Notes: a model not told the origin generated them from the sequence alone. A stretch of DNA of 64,000 bases from JAKACA01 sp963769255 (GCA_963769255.1 CAVYKV010000001.1:1488001-1552000), one strand, 5' to 3'; positions 25,984 to 35,146 are shown, counted from the first letter of the stretch. Made by a program: numbers and translations.

Positions 25984-27990
25984 ATGACTCGACGCCACAT
26001 GCTCCCGTCGGACGTTTCGCTGCTGCGCTGGGCGCAGGACGCGCAGCTGTCGCCCGACGCCTCCCGGCTCGCCTGGCGCGAGCTCTCCGTCGACGAGGCG
26101 GAGGATCGGGTCGTGTCGCAGCTCATGGTGGCTGCCGCCGACGGCAGGGGCGAGCCGCGACCCTTCACCGAAGGGCCGGCCGATCTCCTGCCCCGCTGGT
26201 CGCCCGACGGCTGCTGGATCGCCTACCTGGCGGCGGCCGACGGCCCGCCCGCGCTGCGACTCGCGCCCCTCGACGGCGGTGCCCCGGAGCGGGTGGAGGC
26301 GCCGGGCGCCGTCGGTTGGCTCGAATGGTCGCCTTCGGGCGACCGTCTCGCCCTCGGCGTCACGGTCCCGGACCGGCGCCCGCCTGACAGCCCGCAGGCA
26401 CGCAACGCACCGCGCGTCGTGCGCGGCCTCACGTCCCGGCTCGACGGCGCCGGCTGGAAGACCGGGCGTACGCACGTCTTCGTGTACGACCTCGCCACGC
26501 GGGTGCTCCGCCAGCTCACGAAAGGTGACTACGACTACGAGACGCCCTCCTGGTCGCCGGACGGCGAACGCCTCGTCGTCGTGGCCGATCGCAGCGGGGA
26601 GCGGGACCGCCGGCGGGGCTACGGCGACGTCTGGGTCATGAGCGCCTCGGGCGGCCGTCTGCAGCGGCTGACCCGCGGGGTGGGGGGCGCTGCCCTCCCG
26701 AACTTCTCGCCGGACGGCTCGCGGGTTGCCTTCATCGGCACCCTGCACCTAGACGACCAGACCGAGCGCGACAGCCGCCTGCTCGTCGTGGCCGCCGACG
26801 GTTCCGGCTCGGACGGCCCCGGCTCCTGCTCGGTCCTGGCGCCGGCACTCGATCGTCCCGTCGGTGTCACGCTCGGGCCTGGTAGGCCGTATGCCTGGTT
26901 GAGCGCCGACGAGCTGGTCTTCAACGTCGTGGAGGGCGGCACGGTCGGCATCTCGAGAGGGTGGACGAGAGGGCGAGGCAGTACCGTCGTCTCCGGTCCG
27001 CTGCAGGTGATGGGGTTGTCCGTCGCCGGTGAGGGCCGCCGCCGGCGCATCGCCTACGAGGCGGCCTGGGCGGATCAGCCCGGCGAGATCTTCGTCTCGT
27101 CGCTCGCCGGCGCCTCCCCGGTGAGGGTGAGTCGCGCCGTCGAGCCGCTCGCCGCCGCCGCCGACCTGCTGCCGGTCACGAGCCACCGGGCCGTCGCCCC
27201 CGACGGGCTCGAGATCGAGTACTTCGTCATGAGCCCACCGCAACGCCGAGGGGGCGGCGCCCGTCGCCGTCCCGCCTCGGCGCCGCCGCCACTCTTCCTC
27301 GACATCCACGGAGGGCCGAGCTTCTACAACCCGATCAGTCAGGGTTTCGCCTACTACCAGGTGCTCGCCGCCGCCGGCTACGCCGTCGTCCTGCCGAACC
27401 CGCGAGGGGGCATCGGGTACGGGGAGGGGTTCCGCCGTTTGCTCACGGGGCGGTGGGGGAGCGCCGACCTGCCCGACTTGGAAGCGTGCTGTGACGACGC
27501 CATCGCCCGCGGCCTCGCCGACGGCGCCCGGCAGTTCGTCGGCGGCTACTCCTACGGGGGCTACATGACGTCGTGGGTCGTCGGGCACAGCAACCGGTTC
27601 CGGGCCGCCATCGTCGGTGCGCCCATCGTGGACGCCCTCAGCATGTTCGGAACCTCCGACGTCGGCTTCAGCCTGCCGACGTCACTCGGCGCCGATCCGT
27701 GGAAAGCGCCCGAGAAGCTGCTGCGCCAGTCACCCCTCACGTACGCCGCCGACGTCACGACGCCGGTGCTGCTCCACGTGAACGAGGGAGATCTGCGCTG
27801 CCCGCCGAGCCAGACCGACGAGTGGCACGTCGCCCTCGTCTGGCTGCGGAAACAGGTCGAGTACGTCCGCTACCCCGGCGGCTCCCACGAGGGCTTCTAC
27901 CCGATGGAAGGAATACCGTCGCAGTTCCGGGACCGGGCGGAACGTTTCTGTTCGTTCCTCGCTCAGCACGGCGGTCAACCCGCCCGCTGA
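25984..27990 (+). CDS. S9 family (prolyl oligopeptidase/acylaminoacyl) peptidase
   Basis: About 668 residues, likely cytoplasmic, as no signal peptide is visible. The N-terminal two-thirds is a seven-bladed propeller with TolB-like repeats (LSPDASRLAWR, WSPDGCWIAYLA, WSPDGERLVVVADRSG, FSPDGSRVAFIG). The C-terminal alpha/beta-hydrolase domain has the nucleophile in GGYSYGGYM, the acid in VNEGDLRCP and the His in GGSHEGFYP. Such enzymes cut short peptides, fitting the secreted peptidases and peptide importer in this window. The start is uncertain: ATG 25945, 25984 or 25999; homologues usually begin close to LPSDVSLLRW, which favours the later ones. Confidence 0.85.
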   Translation: MTRRHMLPSDVSLLRWAQDAQLSPDASRLAWRELSVDEAEDRVVSQLMVAAADGRGEPRPFTEGPADLLPRWSPDGCWIAYLAAADGPPALRLAPLDGGAPERVEAPGAVGWLEWSPSGDRLALGVTVPDRRPPDSPQARNAPRVVRGLTSRLDGAGWKTGRTHVFVYDLATRVLRQLTKGDYDYETPSWSPDGERLVVVADRSGERDRRRGYGDVWVMSASGGRLQRLTRGVGGAALPNFSPDGSRVAFIGTLHLDDQTERDSRLLVVAADGSGSDGPGSCSVLAPALDRPVGVTLGPGRPYAWLSADELVFNVVEGGTVGISRGWTRGRGSTVVSGPLQVMGLSVAGEGRRRRIAYEAAWADQPGEIFVSSLAGASPVRVSRAVEPLAAAADLLPVTSHRAVAPDGLEIEYFVMSPPQRRGGGARRRPASAPPPLFLDIHGGPSFYNPISQGFAYYQVLAAAGYAVVLPNPRGGIGYGEGFRRLLTGRWGSADLPDLEACCDDAIARGLADGARQFVGGYSYGGYMTSWVVGHSNRFRAAIVGAPIVDALSMFGTSDVGFSLPTSLGADPWKAPEKLLRQSPLTYAADVTTPVLLHVNEGDLRCPPSQTDEWHVALVWLRKQVEYVRYPGGSHEGFYPMEGIPSQFRDRAERFCSFLAQHGGQPAR

Positions 27991-27997
27991 GCGCTGC

Positions 27998-29176
27998 TCA
28001 CGCCGTCCGGCTGCGGGCGGCGGGGGCGGGCGGCACCCCGAGTCGACGCCGCCACACGAGGCGGCCGCGAGCGGCAAGGGCGCCGGCGACGGCGATGCAG
28101 AGCACGCCGGCGAGGAGGTAGACGCCCCGCGGGCTCACGATGGCGGCGAGGGCGCCGCCGGCCACGAGCGAGACGACGGCGGCGGCGTTGACGGCACCGG
28201 AGAGCACGGCCGAGGCGCGTCCTCGCATGGCTTCGGGCGTGCGCGTCATGACAAGGGTGGCCACGCAGACGTTCACGAGTCCGTTGCCGATGCCCCCGGC
28301 GACACTGACCGGTACGAGCACCAACACCGATGGCGCCGTGCCGAAGCCGATGAAGGCGGCCGCCATGAGGCCGGCGCCGGCGACGATGGCGGCGGCTCGC
28401 CGCCCGTCGGTCCCGAACCTGCCGGCGGCGACGCAGCCGCCGACGGTGCCGAGCATCCAGGTCGCCTCGATGGCTCCGTACCAGGCGGCCGTCGAGTGCA
28501 GGGTCTCGCGCACGAGGAAGACCTGCACGACGTTCACCATCATGCCGAGCAGCACGAAGGCGGCGAGGCCGGCCACGAGCGGCCCGAGGAGGGGATCCCC
28601 GCGCATGATCGTCCACGCCGCCCCTGCCCCGGCCGACGAGTCGGCCCGTCGTGCGGTCCGCCTCGTTCCGATGGCGAGGGCAGCGACCGTCATGAGAGCG
28701 AAGGAGGCGGCGTCGGCGAGAAGTGGCACTCGGGTGCCGAAGGCGCCGGCGAGGAGCCCGCCGGCGGCGGGGGCGGCGATGGAGGCCATCGTGAAGACGC
28801 TCTGCGACGCCGCCGTCGCCCGTCCGATGTTCTCCTCCCCGACGATGCTCGGGACGAGCGCCTGCCAGTTCGGCACCGTGAAGGCGACGGCGATGCCGAG
28901 GAGGAGGGCGAAGCCGAGCAGCAGCGGCACGCTGCGTACCACAGCGAGGGGGAGGCAGCAGGCCGCCTCCACGAGCGTCGTGCAGACGAGCAGGCGCCGG
29001 CTGTCGACGGAGTCGACGATGCGCCCGACAAGGGGGGCGAGCACGACCATGGGCAGCATGCCGGCGGCGAGGAGGGCGGCGATCTCGTACGGCCGTGCCC
29101 CGAATCCCTGCAGGCGGAGCGTGAGGGCGATGAGGGCGATCTCGTCGCCGACACCGGAGAGGGCGCGGGCAGCCAC
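27998..29176 (-). CDS. MFS transporter, 12-TM
   Basis: A 392-residue major-facilitator exporter of the MFS_3/enterobactin-exporter-like type. N-terminal helix SGVGDEIALIALTLRLQGFGARPYEIAALLAAGMLPMVVLAPLVGRIVDSVDSRR contains the loop motif between helices 2 and 3, and a second set of helices starts near residue 215. About 12 membrane helices can be counted. It lies back to back with an ArsR-type regulator, with only 102 bases between them that hold an AT-rich palindrome. The likely job is drug or metabolite efflux under that repressor; the substrate is unknown. Confidence 0.8.
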   Translation of the reverse strand: MAARALSGVGDEIALIALTLRLQGFGARPYEIAALLAAGMLPMVVLAPLVGRIVDSVDSRRLLVCTTLVEAACCLPLAVVRSVPLLLGFALLLGIAVAFTVPNWQALVPSIVGEENIGRATAASQSVFTMASIAAPAAGGLLAGAFGTRVPLLADAASFALMTVAALAIGTRRTARRADSSAGAGAAWTIMRGDPLLGPLVAGLAAFVLLGMMVNVVQVFLVRETLHSTAAWYGAIEATWMLGTVGGCVAAGRFGTDGRRAAAIVAGAGLMAAAFIGFGTAPSVLVLVPVSVAGGIGNGLVNVCVATLVMTRTPEAMRGRASAVLSGAVNAAAVVSLVAGGALAAIVSPRGVYLLAGVLCIAVAGALAARGRLVWRRRLGVPPAPAARSRTA

Positions 29177-29233
29177 GGCAATGCAGAAGTCGCGGTTGTG
29201 GCGCAGCTGCGACGGTGGCGAAGTCGTACAGGA

Positions 29234-29250
29234 GATACTAAATAATTATC
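29234..29250. promoter_or_regulatory. AT-rich palindrome between divergent MFS and ArsR-like genes
   Basis: GATACTAAATAATTATC is an imperfect 17-bp palindrome with matching GATA and TATC ends. It stands out as the only AT-rich block nearby and lies 58 bases before the MFS start and 29 bases before the regulator start. It fits an operator for the neighbouring winged-helix repressor and a promoter for one or both genes. Confidence 0.5.
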
Positions 29251-29278
29251 ACTGAACATCGCGGGGCGCAAGGCTACG

Positions 29279-29896
29279 ATGACCGTCATGGCCGCGACGA
29301 GACGGCGCCGGGGCGGGCAGCCGGCCGAGAAGCAGATCGTGCTGCGGGATCCCCGGGCCATCCGGGCGCTCGCCCACCCGGCCCGCCTCGCCGTCATCGA
29401 AGCCCTCCTGCGGGGCGAGGAGCTGACGGCCACGGAGTGTGCCTCGCTGACCGGGCTCAGCCCGAGCGCCACGAACTACCACCTGAAGACGCTCGAGCGC
29501 TGGGGGCTGGTGGAGCCCGGGGGGCGGAGGCCGGATGGCCGCGACCGGCCGTGGCGGGCGACGGGCACCTCGCTCATGGTCGACTCGACGCTCGCCGAGG
29601 GGACCTTCGTCGCCGAGTCGGCGCTCGTCGGGCGCTTCCTCGACCGTCAGCGGGAGATCGTGATGGAGTTCCTGCAGCGGCAGGGGAGCGAGCCCAATGA
29701 GTGGCGGGACGCCATGACGCTGGTCTCCCACGACTACTGGATGACGCCAGGCGAGGTGCGGGCGGTCCTCTCGGCCGTCGAGGAGCTGCTCGGCCCCTAC
29801 CGGTCCCGCCGCAACGAGGAGCCGCAGCACGGCCGGCGCCTCGTGCGCTTCTCGACGCTCAGCGTCCCGCGGGCCGACCTCTCGCCGCCGCCTTGA
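29279..29896 (+). CDS. ArsR-type winged-helix transcriptional regulator
   Basis: A 205-residue DNA-binding protein. Residues about 22-85 form the winged helix: LRDPRAIRALAHPARLAVIEALLRGEELTATECASLTGLSPSATNYHLKTLERWGLVE. This has the recognition helix SPSATNYHLKTLE typical of ArsR-family (HTH_20/HTH_5) proteins. No Cys pair of metal sensors is visible, so it probably senses an organic ligand through its longer C-terminal part. It is transcribed away from the MFS exporter and likely represses it, and itself, at 29234-29250. Start ATG 29279; an ATG at 29288 is possible. Confidence 0.8.
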   Translation: MTVMAATRRRRGGQPAEKQIVLRDPRAIRALAHPARLAVIEALLRGEELTATECASLTGLSPSATNYHLKTLERWGLVEPGGRRPDGRDRPWRATGTSLMVDSTLAEGTFVAESALVGRFLDRQREIVMEFLQRQGSEPNEWRDAMTLVSHDYWMTPGEVRAVLSAVEELLGPYRSRRNEEPQHGRRLVRFSTLSVPRADLSPPP

Positions 29897-29935
29897 CGGA
29901 CGTGCCAGAGGCTTGGGCGGCCCGCCCGGCGATGT

Positions 29936-30679
29936 CTAGCGGCCGCCGATGACGGCGAAGCGGGGCGAGATGCCGACGAGGCGCTCGGCCGGCGTCGGCA
30001 GTGCCGCCCGCGTCGCCCACTCGACGTCGCGCAGGCGCTCGATGCGGGCGAGGCGCCAGGAGGAGGACTCGACGAGCCGCAGGAGCGCCTCGGGAGTCGT
30101 CCCGCTGCCGAGAGGCAGCTCGGCTCGCAGCGAAGCGTCGTACTCGGCGTGGTGGTCGTGCCGAGCCCCCCGCAGGCGCCGCAAGCCGAGCTGGGCGGTG
30201 TGCCGCAGCTGCTCTGCCATCCCGGCCGACGGCCCCCAGAGGCTCTCGAGCAAGAGGAGCCGACCCTCCGGTGCGGAGGCTCGCCACTGCTCGATCGCCG
30301 CCGACGGCTCCGGCAAGGTCCAGAGCAGGTGGCGCTCGACGACGGCGTCGAAGGGCCCCGCCGGCGGGTGGGTGGCGTCGCCCTCCTGCGTCGTGACGTG
30401 AACCCCGGCGCTCTCGGCATTGCTGCGCAGGCGATCCAGCATCCCGGGCGAGAGGTCGACGGCCGTCACCTCGTAACCGGAGCGCGCCAGGAGGACGCTG
30501 AGGAAACCCGTGCCGGCTCCGACGTCGAGGACGCTGGCCGGTGGCGCCGGCAGCAGTCGCCGAAGGCTCGAGGTCCAGGCGGCGAGCTCGAAAGCGGTGC
30601 GGGGCCGGTGACTGGCGGAGTCGTCGTAGGTGGCGGAGTCGATGTCCCAGTACTGGCGGATCTGGTCGCTGATCGGCAT
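29936..30679 (-). CDS. Class I SAM-dependent methyltransferase
   Basis: A 247-residue cytoplasmic enzyme. Motif I VLDVGAGTGFLSVLLARSGYEVTAVDLSPGMLDRLR binds S-adenosylmethionine; motif II region GPFDAVVERHLLWTLPEP and the post-motif LLLLESLWG follow. The N-terminus ISDQIRQYWDIDSATYDD and the mid-region HDHHAEYD resemble small-molecule methyltransferases of the Methyltransf_11/25 type. The acceptor is unknown. I chose ATG 30679 (MPISDQIRQYWD); the extension to 30715 lacks coding character. It is divergent from the acetyltransferase at 30774. Confidence 0.82.
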   Translation of the reverse strand: MPISDQIRQYWDIDSATYDDSASHRPRTAFELAAWTSSLRRLLPAPPASVLDVGAGTGFLSVLLARSGYEVTAVDLSPGMLDRLRSNAESAGVHVTTQEGDATHPPAGPFDAVVERHLLWTLPEPSAAIEQWRASAPEGRLLLLESLWGPSAGMAEQLRHTAQLGLRRLRGARHDHHAEYDASLRAELPLGSGTTPEALLRLVESSSWRLARIERLRDVEWATRAALPTPAERLVGISPRFAVIGGR

Positions 30680-30773
30680 CGTCCGATCATGACGCCCGGC
30701 TGCAGGAGGCGGCAAGGGCGACCGTGACCGAGGTACCCGGCGCGGACGGGACCGCGGCGGGAAGAATGGCGGT

Positions 30774-31361
30774 GTGGATCTGCGCCCCGCCTATCCGATC
30801 CGCTCGACGCGCCTGCTGCTGCGTCCCCTCGTCGCGTCCGACACCGCCGCCCTCCTCTCGTACCGGTCGTTGCCGGAGGTGTGCCGGTACGTGCCGTTCG
30901 AGCCCATGGACGCCGGTGTCATCGCCGACCGCCTCGCCCAGACCTGGAGCAGGACGACCATCGAGGCCGAGGGCGTCGCTCTCACCCTCGGTGCGGAGAT
31001 CGCCGCCACGGGCCGGCTCATCGGCGACGTCATGTTGTATTTCACGAGCGCCCAACATCGCAGTGGGGAGATCGGCTACGTCTTCCACCCGGGCGTCGGC
31101 GGCCAGGGGTATGCGACCGAGGCCGTGCACGCTGTGCTCCACCTCGCCTTCGACGAGCTGGGCCTCCATCGCGTCATCGCCCGCGTGGACGCCCGTAACG
31201 AGGCGTCCGCCCGCCTTGCCGCCCGCCTCGGGATGCGGCAGGAGGGCCATCTCGTCGAGAACGAGTGGTTCAAGGGCGAGTGGAGCGACGAGCTCGACTT
31301 CGCACTCCTGGCGGCCGAGTGGAGCGCCCTCCACGAGCAAGGCGGCAGCGGGCCGCCCTGA
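30774..31361 (+). CDS. GNAT N-acetyltransferase, RimJ/RimL-like
   Basis: A 195-residue acetyltransferase. It begins with the RimJ/RimL-type IRSTRLLLRPLVASDTAALLSYRS and has strand beta4 GEIGYVFHPGVGGQGYATEAVHAVLHLAFDELGLHRVIARVDARNEASARLAARLGMRQEG. Within it, the GVGGQGYA loop binds acetyl-CoA. Substrates of this subfamily range from ribosomal protein N-termini to antibiotics; none can be assigned here. No clear operon partner. Confidence 0.85.
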   Translation: MDLRPAYPIRSTRLLLRPLVASDTAALLSYRSLPEVCRYVPFEPMDAGVIADRLAQTWSRTTIEAEGVALTLGAEIAATGRLIGDVMLYFTSAQHRSGEIGYVFHPGVGGQGYATEAVHAVLHLAFDELGLHRVIARVDARNEASARLAARLGMRQEGHLVENEWFKGEWSDELDFALLAAEWSALHEQGGSGPP

Positions 31362-31385
31362 CGGCCAGTTGGCAGGCGAAGCGGC

Positions 31386-33215
31386 TCAGCTGGACGGAGC
31401 GGACGCCGCCGCCGAGGCCGGGTGCAGGAGGCGGCCGGCTCCCGGCGAGCCGTCACGGGCGGCCAGCCACGACTCGAGGGCCTCGGGCGGCACGGGGCGG
31501 CTGATGAAGAAGCCCTGTGCCAGGTCACAGCCGAGGGCACGGAGCCGAGCCAGCGTCTCCTCCGTCTCGACGCCCTCTGCCACGACGTCCTTGCCGAGGT
31601 TGTCAGCCAGGTCGATGGTGGAGCGCACGATGACCTCGTCCTCCGGTGAGTTCGTCATGTGCGTGACGAAGGAGCGGTCGATCTTGATGGCGTCGACGGG
31701 CAGGCGCGTGAGATAGGTGAGCGACGAGTAGCCCGTCCCGAAATCGTCGATCGACAGCCGGATGCCCATGTCGGAGAGGCGCTCGAGCACGGCCCGCGTG
31801 CGGCGTGGGTCCGCCACGACGGAGCTCTCGGTGATCTCGAGGTCCAAGAGCTCGGGCGGGACCTCGTGCCGGTCGAGCAGGTCGGCCACGTCGTCCGGCA
31901 GGTCGACGTCGATGAGGTTGCGCATGGCGAGATTGACGGCGATACGGAGACGGTGCCCGCTCAGCATGAAGCGGCGGGTTTCGGCCAGGGCCTGGTCGAG
32001 CACGTAGTGCGTGAGCGGCTTGATGAGGCCGCTCTCCTGCACGAGGGGGACGAATTCGGCCGGCGCGATGAGGCCGCGTTCCGGGTGGCGCCAACGCAGC
32101 AAGGCCTCGGCGGCACGGACCTCGCTCGTGGCGAGCTCCAACTCTGGCTGGTAGTGCAGGACGAGCTCACGGCGGTCGAGCGCCCTGCGGAGCTCGCCGG
32201 CAAGCGCAAGGCGTGACGGCATCCGGCGGTCCCTGCAGGCGTCGTAGCGGGCGGAGGGGAGGTTGGCGCTCTTGGCGAAGTACATGGCGGCGTCGGCGCG
32301 CCGCAAGAGGACGTCGGCATCCTGCCCGTCGTGGGGGTAGACAGCCAGCCCCGCGCTCATCTCGATGTTGAGGGGGAGGTTGTCGACGACGATGGACTCC
32401 TCCAGGCACCTCGCCACGCGGGCGGCGACGAGCTCGGCGTCGGCTTCCGAGGAGTTCGGCAACAGGACGGCGAACTCGTCGCCGCCGAGCCTCGCGATGG
32501 CGTCCTCGTCCCGCGTGATCCGGCGGAGGCGGCGGGCCACCTCCACGAGGACGGCGTCGCCGGCGGCGTGCCCGAGGGTGTCGTTGATCTCCTTGAAGCG
32601 GTCGAGGTCGAGCATGAAGACGGCGACCTCCTCCCGGTTCCGGCGCGCCTGCACCAGCGCCTTCTCGACGGAGGCGTGGAACTGCGAACGGTTCGGCAGG
32701 TCGGTGAGGCCGTCGTAGAGCGCCTGGTGGCGGAGCCGCTCCTCGGCGTCGTCGCGGGCCTGCTCGGCGAGCCGTTGCGCCGTGACGTTGCGGGCGAGCA
32801 GGCAGACCCTGCGTGGCTGCTCGGTGCCGGCGATGGGCGAGATCCTCGCCTGGAAGTAGCGGAAACCCGCCGGCACCTTGAGGTGGTAGTCGACGAACTC
32901 GGTGTGGCCGCTCTGCAGGGCGGCACCGATGGCGCCCGTGATGCGCTCGCCCATCTCCTCGCCGAGGGCGTCCCGCACCACCATGCCGAGGAGCTCGGTG
33001 ACGGGCCGTATCAGCAGCGTGTCGTCGAGGGTCCAGACCGAGAGATATCTCCCGCACTCGTCCAGCTCGAAGACGAGGTCCTCGAGCGACGACAGGAGGG
33101 CTTGCAGGCGCGCTTCACTGGGTGCCGGGGTGGCGATGGTGCTCGCACCGCCGCCTCCGGTGCCTGGCAGCTGCGGGAGCCGCGACGCACCCCCGTCAGC
33201 CGTGACGCCAGCCAC
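31386..33215 (-). CDS. PAS-GGDEF-EAL bifunctional cyclic-di-GMP enzyme
   Basis: A 609-residue soluble signalling protein. Residues about 35-155 form a PAS-like sensor (LEDLVFELDECGRYLSVWTLDD), followed by a short linker. The GGDEF diguanylate cyclase domain follows (about 180-335, ALYDGLTDLPNRSQF, LDRFKEINDTLGHAAGD, intact LGGDEFAVLLP). Last comes an EAL phosphodiesterase domain (about 345-595, LHYQPELELATSEVRAAEALLRW, NLAMRNL, EITESSV, SIDDFGTGYSSL, KIDRSFV). Both catalytic cores look intact. It probably tunes cyclic-di-GMP in response to an internal signal. No transmembrane segment is visible. Confidence 0.9.
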   Translation of the reverse strand: MAGVTADGGASRLPQLPGTGGGGASTIATPAPSEARLQALLSSLEDLVFELDECGRYLSVWTLDDTLLIRPVTELLGMVVRDALGEEMGERITGAIGAALQSGHTEFVDYHLKVPAGFRYFQARISPIAGTEQPRRVCLLARNVTAQRLAEQARDDAEERLRHQALYDGLTDLPNRSQFHASVEKALVQARRNREEVAVFMLDLDRFKEINDTLGHAAGDAVLVEVARRLRRITRDEDAIARLGGDEFAVLLPNSSEADAELVAARVARCLEESIVVDNLPLNIEMSAGLAVYPHDGQDADVLLRRADAAMYFAKSANLPSARYDACRDRRMPSRLALAGELRRALDRRELVLHYQPELELATSEVRAAEALLRWRHPERGLIAPAEFVPLVQESGLIKPLTHYVLDQALAETRRFMLSGHRLRIAVNLAMRNLIDVDLPDDVADLLDRHEVPPELLDLEITESSVVADPRRTRAVLERLSDMGIRLSIDDFGTGYSSLTYLTRLPVDAIKIDRSFVTHMTNSPEDEVIVRSTIDLADNLGKDVVAEGVETEETLARLRALGCDLAQGFFISRPVPPEALESWLAARDGSPGAGRLLHPASAAASAPSS

Positions 33216-33314
33216 GTGCGGACCCCCATGGCCAGAGCGACCGGGATCCGGTTCGTCTCATCACTTGAATGATCGACCATCTCGGCACCGAAGTTGAGAC
33301 CGGCGTTGCCACGC

Positions 33315-34901
33315 TCACGCCGCCTCCCTCAGCCCCCTGGCGGGGGGCTCCCGCCCGGCGATGGCCTCGAGGGCCGCCGTGTCGAGGGTCTCCTCCTCGA
33401 GGAGGGCCGTGACGGCCGCCTCGAGCAGTGGCCGGCCGGCGGAGAGCAACGCCCGGGAAGTGGTGAGCGCCTCTTCGAGGAGCTCACGGGTCGACTGGTG
33501 CACCTGCTCGGCGAGGAAGCCGATGTGCTGCTGCTCGGGGTGCACGTAGATAGGGCCGAGCGAGCTCATCCCGAAGTCGGTCACCATCTGGCGGGCGAGC
33601 TGCGTGGCCGTCTTGATGTCGTTGGAGGCGCCCTGTGTGAAGTCCTCCCCGAGGTAGAGCTCCTCGGCCACGCGCCCCGACATGGCGATCACCAGCTGGG
33701 CCTTTGCCTGCCGGAGGGTCATGAAGTCGGCGTCGTGGGCCGGGAACCAGGTGACGCCGCCGGCAGGACCCCGAGGCACGATCGTCACCTGCACCGGGTC
33801 CTCGGCATCTTCCATCCAGAGGCCGGCGAGGGCATGCCCCGACTCGTGCCAGGCCGTGATGAGGCGGTCCCGCTCGGCGACGACCCGCGACTTGCGGGCG
33901 GGACCGAGGCTCACGGTGGCGAGGGCGTCGTCGATGTGGGCGGCGTCGATGACGTCGGCACCGTGGCGGACGGCGATGAGGGCGGCCGTGTTGACGAGGT
34001 TGGCGAGGTCGGCCCCGCTGAAGCCTGGTGTCCGCCTGCCGAGCATCTCGACGTCGATGCCGGGGGCGAGCTTGCGCCGCTTCAGGTACAGCTCCAGGAT
34101 GTGCGAGCGACCACGGCGGTCGGGCGCCGACACGGTGATCTGCTGGTCGAAGCGTCCGGGCCGGAGGAGCGCCTGGTCGAGGATGTCGGGCCGGTTCGTG
34201 GCCGCCAGCACGATGACCGACGACTTGACGAAGCCGTCCATTTCCACGAGCAGCTGGTTGAGCGCCGACTCCCGCTCCTCGTTGGCGTTGTTGGCCTGGT
34301 TGCCCCGTGAGCGGCCGATGGCGTCGATCTCGTCGATGAAGACAATGGCCCGCTCGCATTCGCGAGCCTTCGCGAAGAGCGAGCGGATGCGGGCTGCACC
34401 GACGCCGACGTAGGTCTCCACGAACTCGGAGGCGCTCATGGCGAAGAACGGCACCCCCGCCTCGCCGGCGACGGCACGGGCGAGGAGCGTCTTGCCGGTT
34501 CCCGGGGGCCCGGCCAGCAGGTATCCCTTCGGGAGCTCGGCGCCCACCGCCTCGAAGTCCTCCGGGGAGCCGAGGAAGCGGACGAGCTCGCTCAGCTCCT
34601 CGACGGCCTCGTCGGCGCCGGCGATGTCGGAGAACCTCGTGTCGGGCACCGTGACCGGCTCGACCTGCTTTCCGCCGGGGTTGCCGGCCGGGCTCGCCAC
34701 CCGCCGCCCGGGGCCCTCGCCGGAGGCCTGGTTGGCGTCGCGGCGGGCGCTGCGCACGAGGAACATCCCCGTGAAGCCGAGGATGAGGAGGGGGACGAGG
34801 ATGAACACGTACATGAGCGGCGTCGGCAGCGTGCTGGCGCGCCCATGGGCGCTCCCCAGGGCGCTCATGGTGTGAAGCACGGATGGCTGGATGGCTCGCA
34901 C
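33315..34901 (-). CDS. FtsH-like AAA+ zinc protease, short N-terminus
   Basis: A 528-residue membrane-bound ATP-dependent protease. One membrane helix (about 29-52, LMYVFILVPLLILGFTGMFLV) is followed by the AAA module: Walker A AGPPGTGKT at 130-138, the pore motif FVETYVG, Walker B IVFIDEID and the second region of homology ATNRPDILDQALLRPGRFD. The M41 zinc protease has HESGH at about 353 and a downstream acidic ligand in the GASNDIKTAT block. Usual FtsH has about 610-650 residues, two helices and an outer domain; these are absent, so this is a short paralogue. A DosR-like box lies about 60 bases upstream of the start (34963-34977). Confidence 0.82.
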   Translation of the reverse strand: MRAIQPSVLHTMSALGSAHGRASTLPTPLMYVFILVPLLILGFTGMFLVRSARRDANQASGEGPGRRVASPAGNPGGKQVEPVTVPDTRFSDIAGADEAVEELSELVRFLGSPEDFEAVGAELPKGYLLAGPPGTGKTLLARAVAGEAGVPFFAMSASEFVETYVGVGAARIRSLFAKARECERAIVFIDEIDAIGRSRGNQANNANEERESALNQLLVEMDGFVKSSVIVLAATNRPDILDQALLRPGRFDQQITVSAPDRRGRSHILELYLKRRKLAPGIDVEMLGRRTPGFSGADLANLVNTAALIAVRHGADVIDAAHIDDALATVSLGPARKSRVVAERDRLITAWHESGHALAGLWMEDAEDPVQVTIVPRGPAGGVTWFPAHDADFMTLRQAKAQLVIAMSGRVAEELYLGEDFTQGASNDIKTATQLARQMVTDFGMSSLGPIYVHPEQQHIGFLAEQVHQSTRELLEEALTTSRALLSAGRPLLEAAVTALLEEETLDTAALEAIAGREPPARGLREAA

Positions 34902-34962
34902 GGCGTTCCCCTCCGACTGGGTCTCCTTTCCATGACCATCGTCGTTTCGACGCCCTGCCTAC

Positions 34963-34977
34963 AGGGCCGAAAGTCCT
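34963..34977 (-). promoter_or_regulatory. DosR-like box upstream of the FtsH-like gene
   Basis: Read on the minus strand the site is AGGACTTTCGGCCCT, close to the actinobacterial DosR consensus core GGGACTWWNGNCCCT. It is 62 bases before the start of the leftward protease gene. A very similar site stands upstream of the DoxX gene (48077-48091). The assignment rests only on motif likeness. Confidence 0.45.
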
Positions 34978-35052
34978 GTATCGGGCGGTCCACAGGCCTC
35001 CGTTCTGACGGGACCGTCGGCCGCCGGTCGGCCCACTCCGCAGCACGAACAT

Positions 35053-35096
35053 GTCACCGACACGTCACCTCGGCGTCCCCGTCGCGTCATGTTCAC
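35053..35096 (+). promoter_or_regulatory. Four 11-bp direct repeats, PHO-box-like
   Basis: GTCACCGACAC, GTCACCTCGGC, GTCCCCGTCGC and GTCATGTTCAC follow one another with an exact 11-base period (starts 35053, 35064, 35075, 35086). PhoB/PhoP/RegX3-type regulators bind direct repeats of GTTCACC or TCAC-type units with this same period. The block ends 50 bases before the GTG of a secreted phosphatase, the expected place for phosphate-starvation control. Confidence 0.6.
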
Positions 35097-35146
35097 GCAA
35101 CCCTTGGCTGCAAGGCTCCTCCCGACCGCGGACCAGGGAGGAACCA

